Assembly: GCA_024641025.1 (NCBI GenBank)
Contig: JAHEDW010000017.1
Coordinates: forward strand, 1 to 42,297
Reading direction: 5' to 3'
Source: Gallionella sp.
GTDB lineage: Bacteria; Pseudomonadota; Gammaproteobacteria; Burkholderiales; Gallionellaceae
DNA: 42,297 bases
The notes beneath the pieces are model-generated. The model had not been told where the DNA came from, made no database searches, and saw only the letters and a list, made by a program, of their open reading frames with translations. Positions 23,383 to 32,593 of the stretch are shown here, piece by piece (the first letter of the stretch is position 1; every line of letters begins with the position of its first letter). A program made the position numbers and the translations under genes.

Positions 23383-24885
23383 ATGTCTAAGCCTACATTA
23401 CACCTATGGATAAATGGACAGCGAACCAAAAGCCTCAGCGATCGACTAGCAGAAGTGACAAATCCGGCTACCGGCGCAGTTGTCCGTCAGGTGCCGCTGG
23501 CCAGCAGCGCAGATGTTGAAATTGCGGTTGCTGCCGCCAAGGCAGCTTTTCCTTCTTGGCGAGATACTACCCCGCTACGCCGCAGTCGCATCCTTAACAA
23601 GTTTCGCGAACTCCTCGAAGCGCATCGCGATGAGTTGGCAAGCTTGGCAAGCGAAGAGCATGGCAAGACTCTGGAAGACGCAGCCGGTTCGGTTCAGCGC
23701 GGTATCGAGGTGGTGGAATTCGCTGTTGGTGCACCGCATCTGCTCAAGGGTGAACATGCCGAAAATGTCGGCCGTGGAGTAGATTGCCACTCCATGCTAC
23801 AACCGATAGGCGTATGCGCAGGCATCACCCCGTTCAACTTTCCGGCAATGGTGCCTATGTGGATGTTCCCAATCTCGATAGCCTGTGGCAATACCTTTGT
23901 TCTCAAGCCTTCCGAAAAGGTGCCTTCCTGCAGCTTGCGCATGGCTGAGTTATTCAAGGAAGCTGGCCTGCCTGACGGCGTGTTCAACATTGTCCCAGGT
24001 GACAAGGTGGCTGTGGACACTTTGCTGTCCCATCCTGATGTTCGTTCCATTTCTTTCGTTGGATCCACACCTGTCGCAAAATATATCTACGAGACTGCTG
24101 CACATTATGGCAAGCGTGTCCAGTCACTCGGCGGCGCGAAGAACCATGCCGTCGTATTGCCTGATGCGGAACTGGATTTTACTGCTGATGCCATCATGGG
24201 CGCAGCTTACGGCTCAGCAGGCGAGCGTTGCATGGCGATTTCCACCGTGGTCGCGGTGGGTGATGTGGCCGATGCGCTGGTGGCCAAGTTGAAATCCAAG
24301 GCGGAGAAACTGGCTGTCGGTCCGGGCAACAAAAAAGGCATAGATATGGGCCCGGTGATTTCCGCTCAACATCGCGACAAGATTATTGGCTTCATAGCCA
24401 GTGGCGTTTCACAAGGCGCCAAGTTGGTAACTGATGGACGTAACATCAAAGTGCCCGGTAACGAGAACGGATTCTTCATCGGACCTACGTTGTTTGACAA
24501 TGTTTCCACAGACATGACGATATACAAAGAGGAAATCTTTGGTCCGGTATTGATCGTACTGCGTGTTGCCAACTTTGAAGATGCCATCACCATGGTCAAC
24601 AGCAATCCCTATGCGAACGGTACTGCAATATTCACTAGTTCGGGTGCCGCAGCTAGGCGCTTCCAGAATGAAATTGAAGTAGGCATGGTCGGTATCAATG
24701 TACCTATTCCAGTGCCGATGGCCTTCTTTTCGTTTGGTGGTTGGAAATCGTCTTTGTTTGGCGACCTTCACATGCACGGTATGGAAGGCGTATATTTTTA
24801 TACTCGTACCAAGGCTGTGACAACGCGCTGGCCGGAGTTGACGGAAAAAAATACTTCCACGCTAGTGATGCCGACGCTGGGATAA
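23383..24885 (+). CDS. mmsA: CoA-acylating methylmalonate/malonate-semialdehyde dehydrogenase
   Basis: At 500 residues this is the aldehyde dehydrogenase fold with MmsA features: GITPFNFPAMVPMWMFP near residue 147, FVGSTPVAKYIYE, the LGGAKNHAVV block in place of the usual ELGGK, and catalytic Cys in SAGERCMA near residue 285. MmsA converts methylmalonate semialdehyde to propionyl-CoA, or malonate semialdehyde to acetyl-CoA, with release of CO2. It heads the plus-strand unit with the GarR/MmsB-like reductase 52 bp downstream, which could supply its substrate. Confidence 0.92.
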   Translation: MSKPTLHLWINGQRTKSLSDRLAEVTNPATGAVVRQVPLASSADVEIAVAAAKAAFPSWRDTTPLRRSRILNKFRELLEAHRDELASLASEEHGKTLEDAAGSVQRGIEVVEFAVGAPHLLKGEHAENVGRGVDCHSMLQPIGVCAGITPFNFPAMVPMWMFPISIACGNTFVLKPSEKVPSCSLRMAELFKEAGLPDGVFNIVPGDKVAVDTLLSHPDVRSISFVGSTPVAKYIYETAAHYGKRVQSLGGAKNHAVVLPDAELDFTADAIMGAAYGSAGERCMAISTVVAVGDVADALVAKLKSKAEKLAVGPGNKKGIDMGPVISAQHRDKIIGFIASGVSQGAKLVTDGRNIKVPGNENGFFIGPTLFDNVSTDMTIYKEEIFGPVLIVLRVANFEDAITMVNSNPYANGTAIFTSSGAAARRFQNEIEVGMVGINVPIPVPMAFFSFGGWKSSLFGDLHMHGMEGVYFYTRTKAVTTRWPELTEKNTSTLVMPTLG

Positions 24886-24937
24886 GGCGCGGTTACAGAA
24901 TTTAATTCATCAATCTAAAAGCACAGGAGCACGAAAT

Positions 24938-25822
24938 ATGGCGAACAACATTGGATTTATAGGTCCCGGAATCATGGGTGGCCCAATGGCGCTCAACTTG
25001 ATGAAGGGCGGGCACAAGTTGTGGGTATATGCACGCCGCCCCGAAGCGATGAAGAATCTTGTGGAATCGGGTGCTACCGCTTGCACCTCTGCTGCGGAAG
25101 TGGCGAAACACGCCGACGTGATCTTCTTGATTGTGTCTGACACGCCAGATGTCGAAAGCGTCATATTTGGCGAAAGCGGTCTTGCCAAGCATGCGCGCAG
25201 CGGGAGTGTGATCGTCGATATGAGTACCATTTCGCCGACTGCGACCAAGGTATTCGCCGAACGACTGGCGAAACAGGGTGTCGATATGCTGGATGCACCA
25301 GTTTCCGGTGGCGAGACCGGTGCGATCAACGGCACACTGTCCATCATGGTGGGTGGTAAGGCAAAAGTTTTTGAGCGCGTTAAGCCGCTATTCGAATTGA
25401 TGGGCAAGAACATCGTCCTTGTTGGGGACAATGGCGCTGGCCAAGTCGCCAAGGCATGTAATCAGATCGTGGTGGCGGTGACCATCGAGGCGGTGGCAGA
25501 AGCACTGACATTCGCCGGTAAAAACGGGGCCGATGCAGCCAAGGTCCGCGAGGCATTGATGGGCGGTTTCGCCGGTAGCAAGGTCATGGAAGTTCACGGG
25601 AAGCGCATGCTTGATAATGATTTTAAGCCCGGCTTCAAGGTCGGGTTGCACCAGAAGGATATGCGAATCGTGATGGAAACAGCACACCAACTGGGTGTTG
25701 CGCTGCCTGCCGCCGCGCTGGTCACTCAGCATCTGAACGCACTGATGGGCACTGGGGATGCTGAACTGGATTCCGCTGCAGTGGTTAAGGTCGTTAAGCG
25801 CATGTCGGGCCTGGAAAGCTGA
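24938..25822 (+). CDS. 3-hydroxyisobutyrate dehydrogenase / tartronate semialdehyde reductase family (MmsB/GarR/GlxR)
   Basis: The 294 residues have an N-terminal Rossmann motif (IGFIGPGIMGGPMALNL), the substrate-binding signature DAPVSGGETGAINGTLSIMVGG (about 122-143), the helix with the catalytic Lys (AKACNQIVV, near residue 171) and a C-terminal KDMRIVMETAHQLG. The family reduces tartronate semialdehyde to glycerate or oxidises 3-hydroxyisobutyrate/3-hydroxypropionate. Next to mmsA either role makes sense. With the HprA-like gene and malate synthase behind it, the glyoxylate-linked role (GlxR/GarR) is also plausible. The ribosome-binding site is CAGGAG. Confidence 0.88.
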   Translation: MANNIGFIGPGIMGGPMALNLMKGGHKLWVYARRPEAMKNLVESGATACTSAAEVAKHADVIFLIVSDTPDVESVIFGESGLAKHARSGSVIVDMSTISPTATKVFAERLAKQGVDMLDAPVSGGETGAINGTLSIMVGGKAKVFERVKPLFELMGKNIVLVGDNGAGQVAKACNQIVVAVTIEAVAEALTFAGKNGADAAKVREALMGGFAGSKVMEVHGKRMLDNDFKPGFKVGLHQKDMRIVMETAHQLGVALPAAALVTQHLNALMGTGDAELDSAAVVKVVKRMSGLES

Positions 25823-25826
25823 GATC

Positions 25827-26774
25827 GTGGAAAGCATCGTGTTTCTCGACGCATCAACCTGTATCGCTGATATCCGTCGCCCGACATTCCGTCACCAGTG
25901 GAATGAATTTCCTGCAACCAATCCAGAACAGACTTTGGAGAGGCTCAAGGATGCGACGATTGTGATTACCAACAAGGTGCTGCTGCGGCGAGAAGTCTTG
26001 GAGCAGTTGCCCAGATTGAAGATGGTGGCAGTCGCGGCAACCGGAACCGACAACGTGGATATTGAATGCTGTCGTGACCGCGGCATCGTCGTATCCAACA
26101 TTCGTGACTACTCAGTACACACCGTGCCCGAACATGTGTTCATGTTGATGCTGGCATTACGACGCAACCTGCTGTCATTTCATGCTGAGGTTCGTAATGG
26201 CGCATGGCAAGCTGCAGAACAATTTTGTTTATTTTCGCATCCTGTTAATGATTTGTATGGCAGTACACTGGGTATCATCGGGCGAGGCGCGATCGGCAAA
26301 GCTGTGGAACAGATCGCACTGGCATTCGGGATGAAAGTTCTGTTTGCTGAACACAAGGCCGTCAGTGATATCAGGCCTGGCTACACCGCTTTTGATTCGG
26401 TGCTGCAGGACAGTGATGTGATCACATTGCATTTGCCGCTCAATGCGCAAACACGCCACTTGATAGGAGCAGCTGAGTTCGCTCTTATGCAAACTCACAC
26501 GTTGCTGATCAACACTGCACGTGGTGGTTTGGTGGATGAGGCCGCTTTGATGGATGCGCTGCGTAATGCACGAATTGGCGGTGCCGGCTTTGACGTGTTG
26601 GGCAAGGAGCCGCCAGTAGATGGAAATCCGTTATTGGAATTGAACCTGCCCAACTTTATTTTGACGCCGCATATCGCTTGGTCGGGAAGAGCCGCGATGC
26701 AGACTCTTGCAGACCAGCTCATTGACAATATCGAGGCCTTCGTCGCAGGCTCGCCCAGGAATCGCGTCGCATGA
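25827..26774 (+). CDS. D-2-hydroxyacid dehydrogenase, glycerate dehydrogenase/hydroxypyruvate reductase-like
   Basis: From GTG 25827 the protein has 315 residues. It shows the NAD-binding motif GIIGRGAIGKAVEQ (near residue 150) and the catalytic Arg, Glu and His in INTARGGLVDE, GKEPPVDG and LTPHIAWSG. Glycerate dehydrogenase (HprA) interconverts hydroxypyruvate or glyoxylate and the hydroxyacid with NAD(P)H. An in-frame start at 25758 lies inside the previous gene, so I chose the GTG 4 bp after its stop, which gives MESIVFLDAS. Part of the mmsA-reductase-hprA-aceB run. Confidence 0.85.
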   Translation: MESIVFLDASTCIADIRRPTFRHQWNEFPATNPEQTLERLKDATIVITNKVLLRREVLEQLPRLKMVAVAATGTDNVDIECCRDRGIVVSNIRDYSVHTVPEHVFMLMLALRRNLLSFHAEVRNGAWQAAEQFCLFSHPVNDLYGSTLGIIGRGAIGKAVEQIALAFGMKVLFAEHKAVSDIRPGYTAFDSVLQDSDVITLHLPLNAQTRHLIGAAEFALMQTHTLLINTARGGLVDEAALMDALRNARIGGAGFDVLGKEPPVDGNPLLELNLPNFILTPHIAWSGRAAMQTLADQLIDNIEAFVAGSPRNRVA

Positions 26775-26798
26775 TTCGAATTTTACGAGGAGATTGCC

Positions 26799-28391
26799 AT
26801 GACATACCCCGAAGGCGTTCATATCAGTGTCCCGGTAAGTAAGGAACAATCGAGCATACTGACCTCTGAGGCACTTGCCTTTGTTGCAGAGTTGGCGCGC
26901 AAGTTCGAAGCAATTCGCCATTCCCTGCTGGCGCATAGGATCAGTCGCCAGGCTGAACTGGATGCTGGAAAATCGTTCGACTTCCTGGAAGAGACTGCAT
27001 CCGTACGAAAAAGTGAATGGGTCATCGCTCCAGTGCCAACGGAGTTAATGGACAGGCGCGTCGAGATCACTGGGCCGGCCGAACGCAAGATGCTGATCAA
27101 CGGACTGAATGCTGGCGCAATGGTTTACATGGCTGACCTGGAAGATTCGATGACCCCGACATGGAACAATGTGATTGATGGCCAGATCAACTTGCGTGAT
27201 GCGGTCAACCGCACGATCAAGCACATAAACCCAGATGGCAAGACTTACCGGTTGAACGAAAAAACTGCAGTTCTTTTCGTTCGTCCGCGCGGCTGGCACA
27301 TGGTGGAAAAGCACGTGACTGTAGATGGGAAACCGGTATCAGGTAGCCTGTTAGATTTCGGTTTGTACTTCTTTCATAATGCAAAGGCATTGCTGGCCCG
27401 CAACACTGCGCCCTATTTTTACTTGCCGAAAATGGAAAGCCATCGCGAGGCCAGACTTTGGAACGATGTTTTCATGCATGCCCAAGATTGTCTCGGTATC
27501 AAGCGCGGCACCATCAAGGCTACGGTTCTGATCGAGACTATTCCCGCAGCCTTCGAAATGGACGAGATCCTGTACGAATTGCGTGAGCACTCCGCCGGGC
27601 TGAACTGTGGCCGATGGGATTATATCTTCAGCTGCATCAAGAAATTCGGCCGCAACCCGGATTTTGTCCTTGCCGACCGGGGGCAGGTGGGCATGACATC
27701 GCCCTTTATGCGAGCCTATTCGCTGTTGTTGATCAAGACCTGCCACCGTCGCAATGCACATGCAATGGGCGGAATGGCGGCTCAGATCCCGATCAAGTCT
27801 GATCCGGCAGCAAATGAGGTTGCTTTGGCCAAGGTGCGTGCAGATAAAGAACGTGAAGCGAGTGATGGTCACGATGGAACCTGGGTCGCTCACCCTGGTT
27901 TAGTTCCTTTGGCGAGAGAAGTGTTTGACCGATTGATGCAAACTCCGAATCAACTGAGCAACAAACGCGAAGATGTTAAGACCAAGGCAGCTGACCTGCT
28001 GAGATTTGAACCACAAGGTCCGATCACTGAGGCGGGGTTGCACTTCAATATCGAGGTGGCAATTTCTTATATCGGAGCTTGGCTCGCCGGAACGGGTTGC
28101 GTGCCGATACATCACTTGATGGAGGACGCGGCGACTGCCGAGATTTCCCGCTCTCAGGTTTGGCAGTGGATTCACAGCCCGCGCGGCGTATTGGATGATG
28201 GTCGTAAAGTGACACTAAACATGGTGACTGCGATGATACCTGCAGCACTTGAAATCATCACCGCTGGAGTGAAGGAAAATCGATTTATACCGGGAAATTA
28301 CGATCAGGCTGCAACCGCTTTTAAAGAACTGATCGCGAAGGAACCCATCGTCGATTTCCTGACTAACTTTTGTTATGAGGTTATGGAATGA
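26799..28391 (+). CDS. aceB: Malate synthase A
   Basis: At 530 residues it fits the A isoform. It has MADLEDSMTPTW near residue 111, FVRPRGWHM near 161, and the signature YELREHSAGLNCGRWDYIFS near 259. AHPGLVPLA and ENRFIPGNYDQAA follow later. It condenses acetyl-CoA and glyoxylate to malate. No isocitrate lyase gene is present here, so glyoxylate probably comes from glycolate or another source rather than from the glyoxylate shunt, at least locally. GAGGAGATT is the ribosome-binding site; gap to the previous gene 24 bp. Confidence 0.95.
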   Translation: MTYPEGVHISVPVSKEQSSILTSEALAFVAELARKFEAIRHSLLAHRISRQAELDAGKSFDFLEETASVRKSEWVIAPVPTELMDRRVEITGPAERKMLINGLNAGAMVYMADLEDSMTPTWNNVIDGQINLRDAVNRTIKHINPDGKTYRLNEKTAVLFVRPRGWHMVEKHVTVDGKPVSGSLLDFGLYFFHNAKALLARNTAPYFYLPKMESHREARLWNDVFMHAQDCLGIKRGTIKATVLIETIPAAFEMDEILYELREHSAGLNCGRWDYIFSCIKKFGRNPDFVLADRGQVGMTSPFMRAYSLLLIKTCHRRNAHAMGGMAAQIPIKSDPAANEVALAKVRADKEREASDGHDGTWVAHPGLVPLAREVFDRLMQTPNQLSNKREDVKTKAADLLRFEPQGPITEAGLHFNIEVAISYIGAWLAGTGCVPIHHLMEDAATAEISRSQVWQWIHSPRGVLDDGRKVTLNMVTAMIPAALEIITAGVKENRFIPGNYDQAATAFKELIAKEPIVDFLTNFCYEVME

Positions 28392-28434
28392 TTATTTTGG
28401 CGAGGATCCCTGACCTTATGATATTGAACTGACA

Positions 28435-28490
28435 GCCACAGTTTGTGGCAAATCTTATGCATAAGCAGGAAATTTTGGCCAACTGGCCAA
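28435..28490 (+). repeat. Cluster of three palindromes upstream of argS
   Basis: Within 56 bp lie GCCACA-GTT-TGTGGC (28435-28449), the perfect 12-bp palindrome CTTATGCATAAG (28454-28465) and TTGGCC-AACT-GGCCAA (28475-28490). The gap between aceB and argS is 162 bp. The first could be a terminator stem but has no T-run; the others might be protein-binding sites. Confidence 0.5.
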
Positions 28491-28553
28491 GTTCATGCTC
28501 AAACCGTTATTGTCCGAGTGTTATAATCCGCGCCTATTTATAGGTGCCGATTC

Positions 28554-30293
28554 ATGTCTGCAGTATTGAATTTCAAAACTCATCTTTCCGAATTGTTTGC
28601 TCAGGCCCTGAACGATGTGGCGCCTGATGCAGCCCAAACCGAGCTTCTTATCGAAAGGCCTAAGCAGGCATCGCATGGAGATTATGCCTGTAGCTTGGCG
28701 ATGCAGCTCGCCAAGCCGCTGCGCAAATCGCCGCGTGAAATTGCACAAGCGCTCATGGCTGCCCTGCCACCTTCCGATGTTGTGGAGAAGGTTGAAATTG
28801 CTGGTGCAGGGTTTATCAATGTATTCATTTCAACTGCTGCAAAGCAGGCGGTAGTGAATACAGTGTTGCAAACGGCTGAAGACTATGGCCGGACGACATT
28901 GGGCGGTGGCCGTAAAGTGCAGGTCGAATTCGTATCGGCTAATCCGACTGGCCCGTTGCACGTCGGTCATGGGCGTGGTGCGGCCTATGGCGCGAGCCTT
29001 TCGAATTTGCTTGATGCAGCCGGCTACAAAGTGTCCCGCGAATACTATGTGAACGATGCTGGGCGGCAAATGGACATACTTGCTTTGTCTACTTGGCTGC
29101 GCTACCTAGAATTGCGCGGCGCTAACCTGGCTTTTCCTGGAAATGCATATCAGGGTGATTATGTGCGCGATATGGCGCAACAGATCAGTGCTGCGCACGG
29201 TGCAAAATTCGTTCATCCAGTCGAGGCGGCTTTCGCCAACGTGGCTTCTGCCGGAGATGAAGCAGATGGGCAACTCGACGCGTTGATCGCCAACTGCAAG
29301 AGGTTGCTGGGCGAGGACTATGCCTATGTGCACAATCATGCACTGACCGAACAGTTGGGGGATTGCCGCAACGATCTGGCCGAATTCGGTGTGCATTTCG
29401 ACGATTGGTTTTCTGAGCGATCGCTGTTTGACAATGGTCTGGTTGAGCGCGTTGTTGAGTCTTTGAAACGCAAGAATCATCTGTATCTCCAGGACGGGGC
29501 CTGGTGGTTCCGCTCTACTTCCTTTGGTGATGAAAAAGACCGCGTGGTGCAGCGCGACAATGGTTTGTACACCTATTTTGCTTCGGATATCGCCTATCAC
29601 CTGAACAAGTTCGAACGCGGGTTCGATCGAGTCATCAACATATGGGGAGCGGATCATCACGGCTATATTGCAAGGGTGATCGGAGCGCTGAAGGCTTTGG
29701 GTCTGGATAGCGATAAATTGACCATTGCACTCGTTCAGTTCGCGGTGTTGTATCGCAATGGGGAAAAGGCTGCAATGTCGACCCGAAGCGGTGAGTTCGT
29801 AACCTTGCGGGATTTGCGCAAGGAGGTAGGCAACGACGCGACACGCTTCTTCTATGTGATGCGCAAAAGCGACCAGCATCTGGATTTCGATCTCGATCTT
29901 GCAAAATCAAAGAGCAATGAAAATCCTGTCTATTACGTTCAGTATGCGCATGCACGTGTGCATAGTGTGCTTTCGCAATGGAACGGTGACAGCAAGAATT
30001 TTCGAGAAGCAAACCTGGGACTTCTGGACAGTGATTATGAAAAGGCATTGCTTATCCAGCTGATCGACTACCCGCATGTCATCGAAAGTGCCGCGAAAGA
30101 TCTGGCTCCACATCTGATTGCCTTCTACCTGAAGGATTTGGCGGCTGATTTTCATAGCTACTATAATGCATCACGATTTTTGGTCGAGGATGAAGCATTA
30201 AAGCTTGCCCGACTTGCTTTGATCGCTGCAACGGCACAAGTGATGCGCAACGGCCTGGCCTTGCTGGGAGTGACTGCGCCGGAACACATGTGA
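28554..30293 (+). CDS. argS: Arginyl-tRNA synthetase
   Basis: At 579 residues it is very near the E. coli length of 577. It is a class I synthetase with the HIGH-type motif NPTGPLHVGHGRGAA (near residue 131) and the family KMSKS equivalent (AAMSTRSGEFV near residue 408). A C-terminal anticodon-binding domain includes YYVQYAHARVHSVL, and the chain ends LLGVTAPEHM. It charges tRNA-Arg in the cytosol. It is followed closely by the SPOR protein gene (28 bp), the usual arrangement in betaproteobacteria. Confidence 0.97.
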   Translation: MSAVLNFKTHLSELFAQALNDVAPDAAQTELLIERPKQASHGDYACSLAMQLAKPLRKSPREIAQALMAALPPSDVVEKVEIAGAGFINVFISTAAKQAVVNTVLQTAEDYGRTTLGGGRKVQVEFVSANPTGPLHVGHGRGAAYGASLSNLLDAAGYKVSREYYVNDAGRQMDILALSTWLRYLELRGANLAFPGNAYQGDYVRDMAQQISAAHGAKFVHPVEAAFANVASAGDEADGQLDALIANCKRLLGEDYAYVHNHALTEQLGDCRNDLAEFGVHFDDWFSERSLFDNGLVERVVESLKRKNHLYLQDGAWWFRSTSFGDEKDRVVQRDNGLYTYFASDIAYHLNKFERGFDRVINIWGADHHGYIARVIGALKALGLDSDKLTIALVQFAVLYRNGEKAAMSTRSGEFVTLRDLRKEVGNDATRFFYVMRKSDQHLDFDLDLAKSKSNENPVYYVQYAHARVHSVLSQWNGDSKNFREANLGLLDSDYEKALLIQLIDYPHVIESAAKDLAPHLIAFYLKDLAADFHSYYNASRFLVEDEALKLARLALIAATAQVMRNGLALLGVTAPEHM

Positions 30294-30321
30294 ACGCAGG
30301 TATGCGATTTATAAGGAATAG

Positions 30322-30912
30322 ATGGATATGAGCAGCAACATAGGGAACAGACCTTCTGGACCTCGAAAAAACAAGGATCAGATGTTAGCCGGCATTCTCA
30401 TTGGCATGGTGATCGGGGTGAGCTTAGCAGCTGCAATAGCATGGTACCTGATGAAATCACCATCACCATTTGTGCAAAATGCGCCGGTAGCTGACAAGAT
30501 GCCTGCGGGAATGCTTCCACAAAGCATTCCTGGAGGGAATGTGGATTCAGGTGTCAATGAGAAGCCTCGATTCGAGTTCTACAAGGTTTTGACTGACAAG
30601 CAGGATAAGAATATTGTCGTTCCGACCAAGCCGACTGACAAACCCAAGACTGCTGAACGCAAGCCGGCTGTCGATTATGAGCCACACCTCCTTCAGGCTG
30701 GTTCATTCCAGAATGTTGATGATGCTGAAAAACTGAAGGCAAAACTGGCGCTGTTGGGTGTGGAAGCAAATGTTCAGAGTGCCAGCATTCCAGAAAAGGG
30801 CGTGTGGTACCGGGTACGCTTGGGACCATACAAAACTGCAGAAGAGGAAAATCGTGCCCGAAATTTCCTGAAACAAAATGGTGTGGATAGCACTCCAATC
30901 AGAGTGCAATAA
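30322..30912 (+). CDS. SPOR-domain membrane protein (FtsN-like)
   Basis: The 196 residues have a cytoplasmic N-terminus, one membrane helix (about 24-45), a proline/lysine-rich periplasmic linker and a C-terminal SPOR domain (about 120-195, LLQAGSFQNVDDAEKLKAKL then WYRVRLGPYKTAEEEN). SPOR domains bind denuded peptidoglycan at the septum. It is an FtsN-like candidate for cell division, but shorter than E. coli FtsN. It lies between argS and dsbA. Confidence 0.88.
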   Translation: MDMSSNIGNRPSGPRKNKDQMLAGILIGMVIGVSLAAAIAWYLMKSPSPFVQNAPVADKMPAGMLPQSIPGGNVDSGVNEKPRFEFYKVLTDKQDKNIVVPTKPTDKPKTAERKPAVDYEPHLLQAGSFQNVDDAEKLKAKLALLGVEANVQSASIPEKGVWYRVRLGPYKTAEEENRARNFLKQNGVDSTPIRVQ

Positions 30913-30944
30913 GCATAATTCCATTAATTCACGAGGAGCGATAA

Positions 30945-31571
30945 GTGTATAAATTTATCAAAAGTTTGGTGATAGTGACGGCATTGTCCTTCAGTGGTGC
31001 TGCGCATGCTGCTGTAGAGTTGGGCAAGGACTACAATTTGTTAAATCCTTCTCAGCCGACCAACAGTAAGAAAATCGAGGTGCTCGAATTCTTCTTTTAC
31101 GGATGTTCACACTGTTATCATTTGCATGAGCCGCTTAGCGCTTGGGAAAAGAACATGCCCAAGGATGTGGAGCTGACTTTCGTGCCGACGATTTTCCGCG
31201 ACTCCATGGAACCTATGGCACGGACCATGTATGCGCTAGAAAGCATGGGCCAGCTAGATAAGTTACATGACCCGCTTTATCGCGCCTGGAACGTCGATAA
31301 AATTGATCTTTTCGACGAAGCCTCGATCGCAGACTTCGTGTTAAAAAATGGTGTGGATCGTACGAAATTCTTGGCTGCATACAATTCCTTTTCTATGCAG
31401 AGCAGGGTGGCACGCGCCAAGCAAATGGTTCGCAGCTATCGCATCAATGGAACCCCGACCCTAGTGGTGGATGGCAAATACGTTATTACCGGATTGCAAC
31501 CGGATGATACGGTACGCGTGCTGAAAGAGGTGATAGAAATGTCACGCAAGGCAAGGGCTGGCAAGAAATAA
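30945..31571 (+). CDS. dsbA: Thiol:disulfide interchange protein DsbA
   Basis: The 208 residues start from GTG (30945) with GAGGAGCG upstream. It has a signal peptide (about 1-22, ending AHA), the redox motif CSHC (FFYGCSHCYHLHEPL near residue 54), the helical insertion and the cis-proline loop NGTPTLVV near residue 169. DsbA inserts disulfides in periplasmic proteins, and cytochrome c maturation also depends on thiol redox there. It follows the SPOR gene by 32 bp. Confidence 0.95.
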   Translation: MYKFIKSLVIVTALSFSGAAHAAVELGKDYNLLNPSQPTNSKKIEVLEFFFYGCSHCYHLHEPLSAWEKNMPKDVELTFVPTIFRDSMEPMARTMYALESMGQLDKLHDPLYRAWNVDKIDLFDEASIADFVLKNGVDRTKFLAAYNSFSMQSRVARAKQMVRSYRINGTPTLVVDGKYVITGLQPDDTVRVLKEVIEMSRKARAGKK

Positions 31572-31622
31572 GTGGCTCATCGACGCAAAAAGATGGAAGT
31601 TTGCTTGGCATGAGAAGTGGAT

Positions 31623-31653
31623 GGTCTGAAAATGCCGAAAGTATTTTTAGACC
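31623..31653 (+). repeat. Stem-loop between dsbA and the SDR gene
   Basis: GGTCTGAAAAT (31623-31633) pairs with ATTTTTAGACC (31643-31653), 11 bp with one G:U, loop of 9 nt. No T-run follows, so termination is not clear. It may affect mRNA 3' stability of dsbA. Confidence 0.45.
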
Positions 31654-31675
31654 TTAAGTGGCCAATTGACTAACC

Positions 31676-32446
31676 ATGCAAACGGCAGAAGTTAGGTCGC
31701 TCGTGATCAGCGGAGCATCCAGTGGCATTGGCTTGGCACTGGCACACCATTATCTTGAACGAGGTGCCACCGTTGCGGCACTAGCCAGGCGTGGCGAATT
31801 GCTACACGAACTTGCAGCTGAATTTCCTGGGCAGGTTCTTTGCTATGCAGTGGATGTGCGTGATGCCGAAGCAGTACAGCAAGCCGCCAACGATCTGATC
31901 GCGCTGATCGGCTGTCCTGATGTGGTCATTGCGAACGCTGGCGTCAGCATGGGCACTTTGACAGAATATGCCCATGATATCGATACATTCCAGCAGGTGA
32001 TTGACATTAATTTGTTAGGCATGGTGAAAACCTTCCAACCTTTTGTCGCAGCGATGCGCTTGGCACAAAAGGGTACCTTGGTTGGCATAGCAAGTGTCGC
32101 AGGTTTTCGCGGGCTTCCCGGAGCGAGCGCATACTCTGCTTCCAAAGCGGCTGCAATTTCCTATTTGGAATCCCTGCGGGTCGAGTTACGCGGAAGCGGT
32201 GTCAAAGTCGTCACGATTTGTCCTGGGTACATCAGGACGCCAATGACAACAGTCAATCCTTACCCAATGCCGTTCTTACTTGAGGCTTCCGAGGCGGCCA
32301 AGCGCATGGCAAAAGGCATTGACCGTCAAGTCGATTTCATCGTGATACCGTGGCAGATGAATTTGGTGGGTTATGTGCTAAAGGCATTGCCAAGGTGGTT
32401 ATATGATCGAATATTTGTCAACGCTCCCCGCAAGCCGCGCGTTTAG
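31676..32446 (+). CDS. Short-chain dehydrogenase/reductase
   Basis: The 256 residues have the classical SDR cofactor motif SGASSGIGLAL (near residue 13), NAG (near 88), catalytic Ser in GIASVAG (near 142) and the YSASK pair (Tyr and Lys near 155-159). The C-terminal part has a hydrophobic stretch (FIVIPWQMNLVGYVLKALP near 222-240), seen in many SDRs that act on lipid or membrane-linked substrates. The substrate cannot be told. It sits after the dsbA hairpin. Confidence 0.9.
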   Translation: MQTAEVRSLVISGASSGIGLALAHHYLERGATVAALARRGELLHELAAEFPGQVLCYAVDVRDAEAVQQAANDLIALIGCPDVVIANAGVSMGTLTEYAHDIDTFQQVIDINLLGMVKTFQPFVAAMRLAQKGTLVGIASVAGFRGLPGASAYSASKAAAISYLESLRVELRGSGVKVVTICPGYIRTPMTTVNPYPMPFLLEASEAAKRMAKGIDRQVDFIVIPWQMNLVGYVLKALPRWLYDRIFVNAPRKPRV

Positions 32447-32593
32447 AGTGTATTGGCTGAAGATTATCACTTTGCCAATATGGCGGGATTTCTGTATTCT
32501 GGGAACCTGTTAGGCTTTATGGAGTCCGACATTAAGCCTTTTGGAATGCGAGGCTTTACCAAACCATTTATTATTTTTTTTAAGGAAGTCATG

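Noticed and set aside
29106-29879. 257-codon minus-strand frame inside argS
   Set aside because: argS is intact and conserved over the region; the frame is its antisense shadow.
32453-32593. 47-residue N-terminal extension of the NrfJ-like protein
   Set aside because: The signal peptide begins at 32594 with a proper ribosome-binding site; the upstream codons are a chance open frame.
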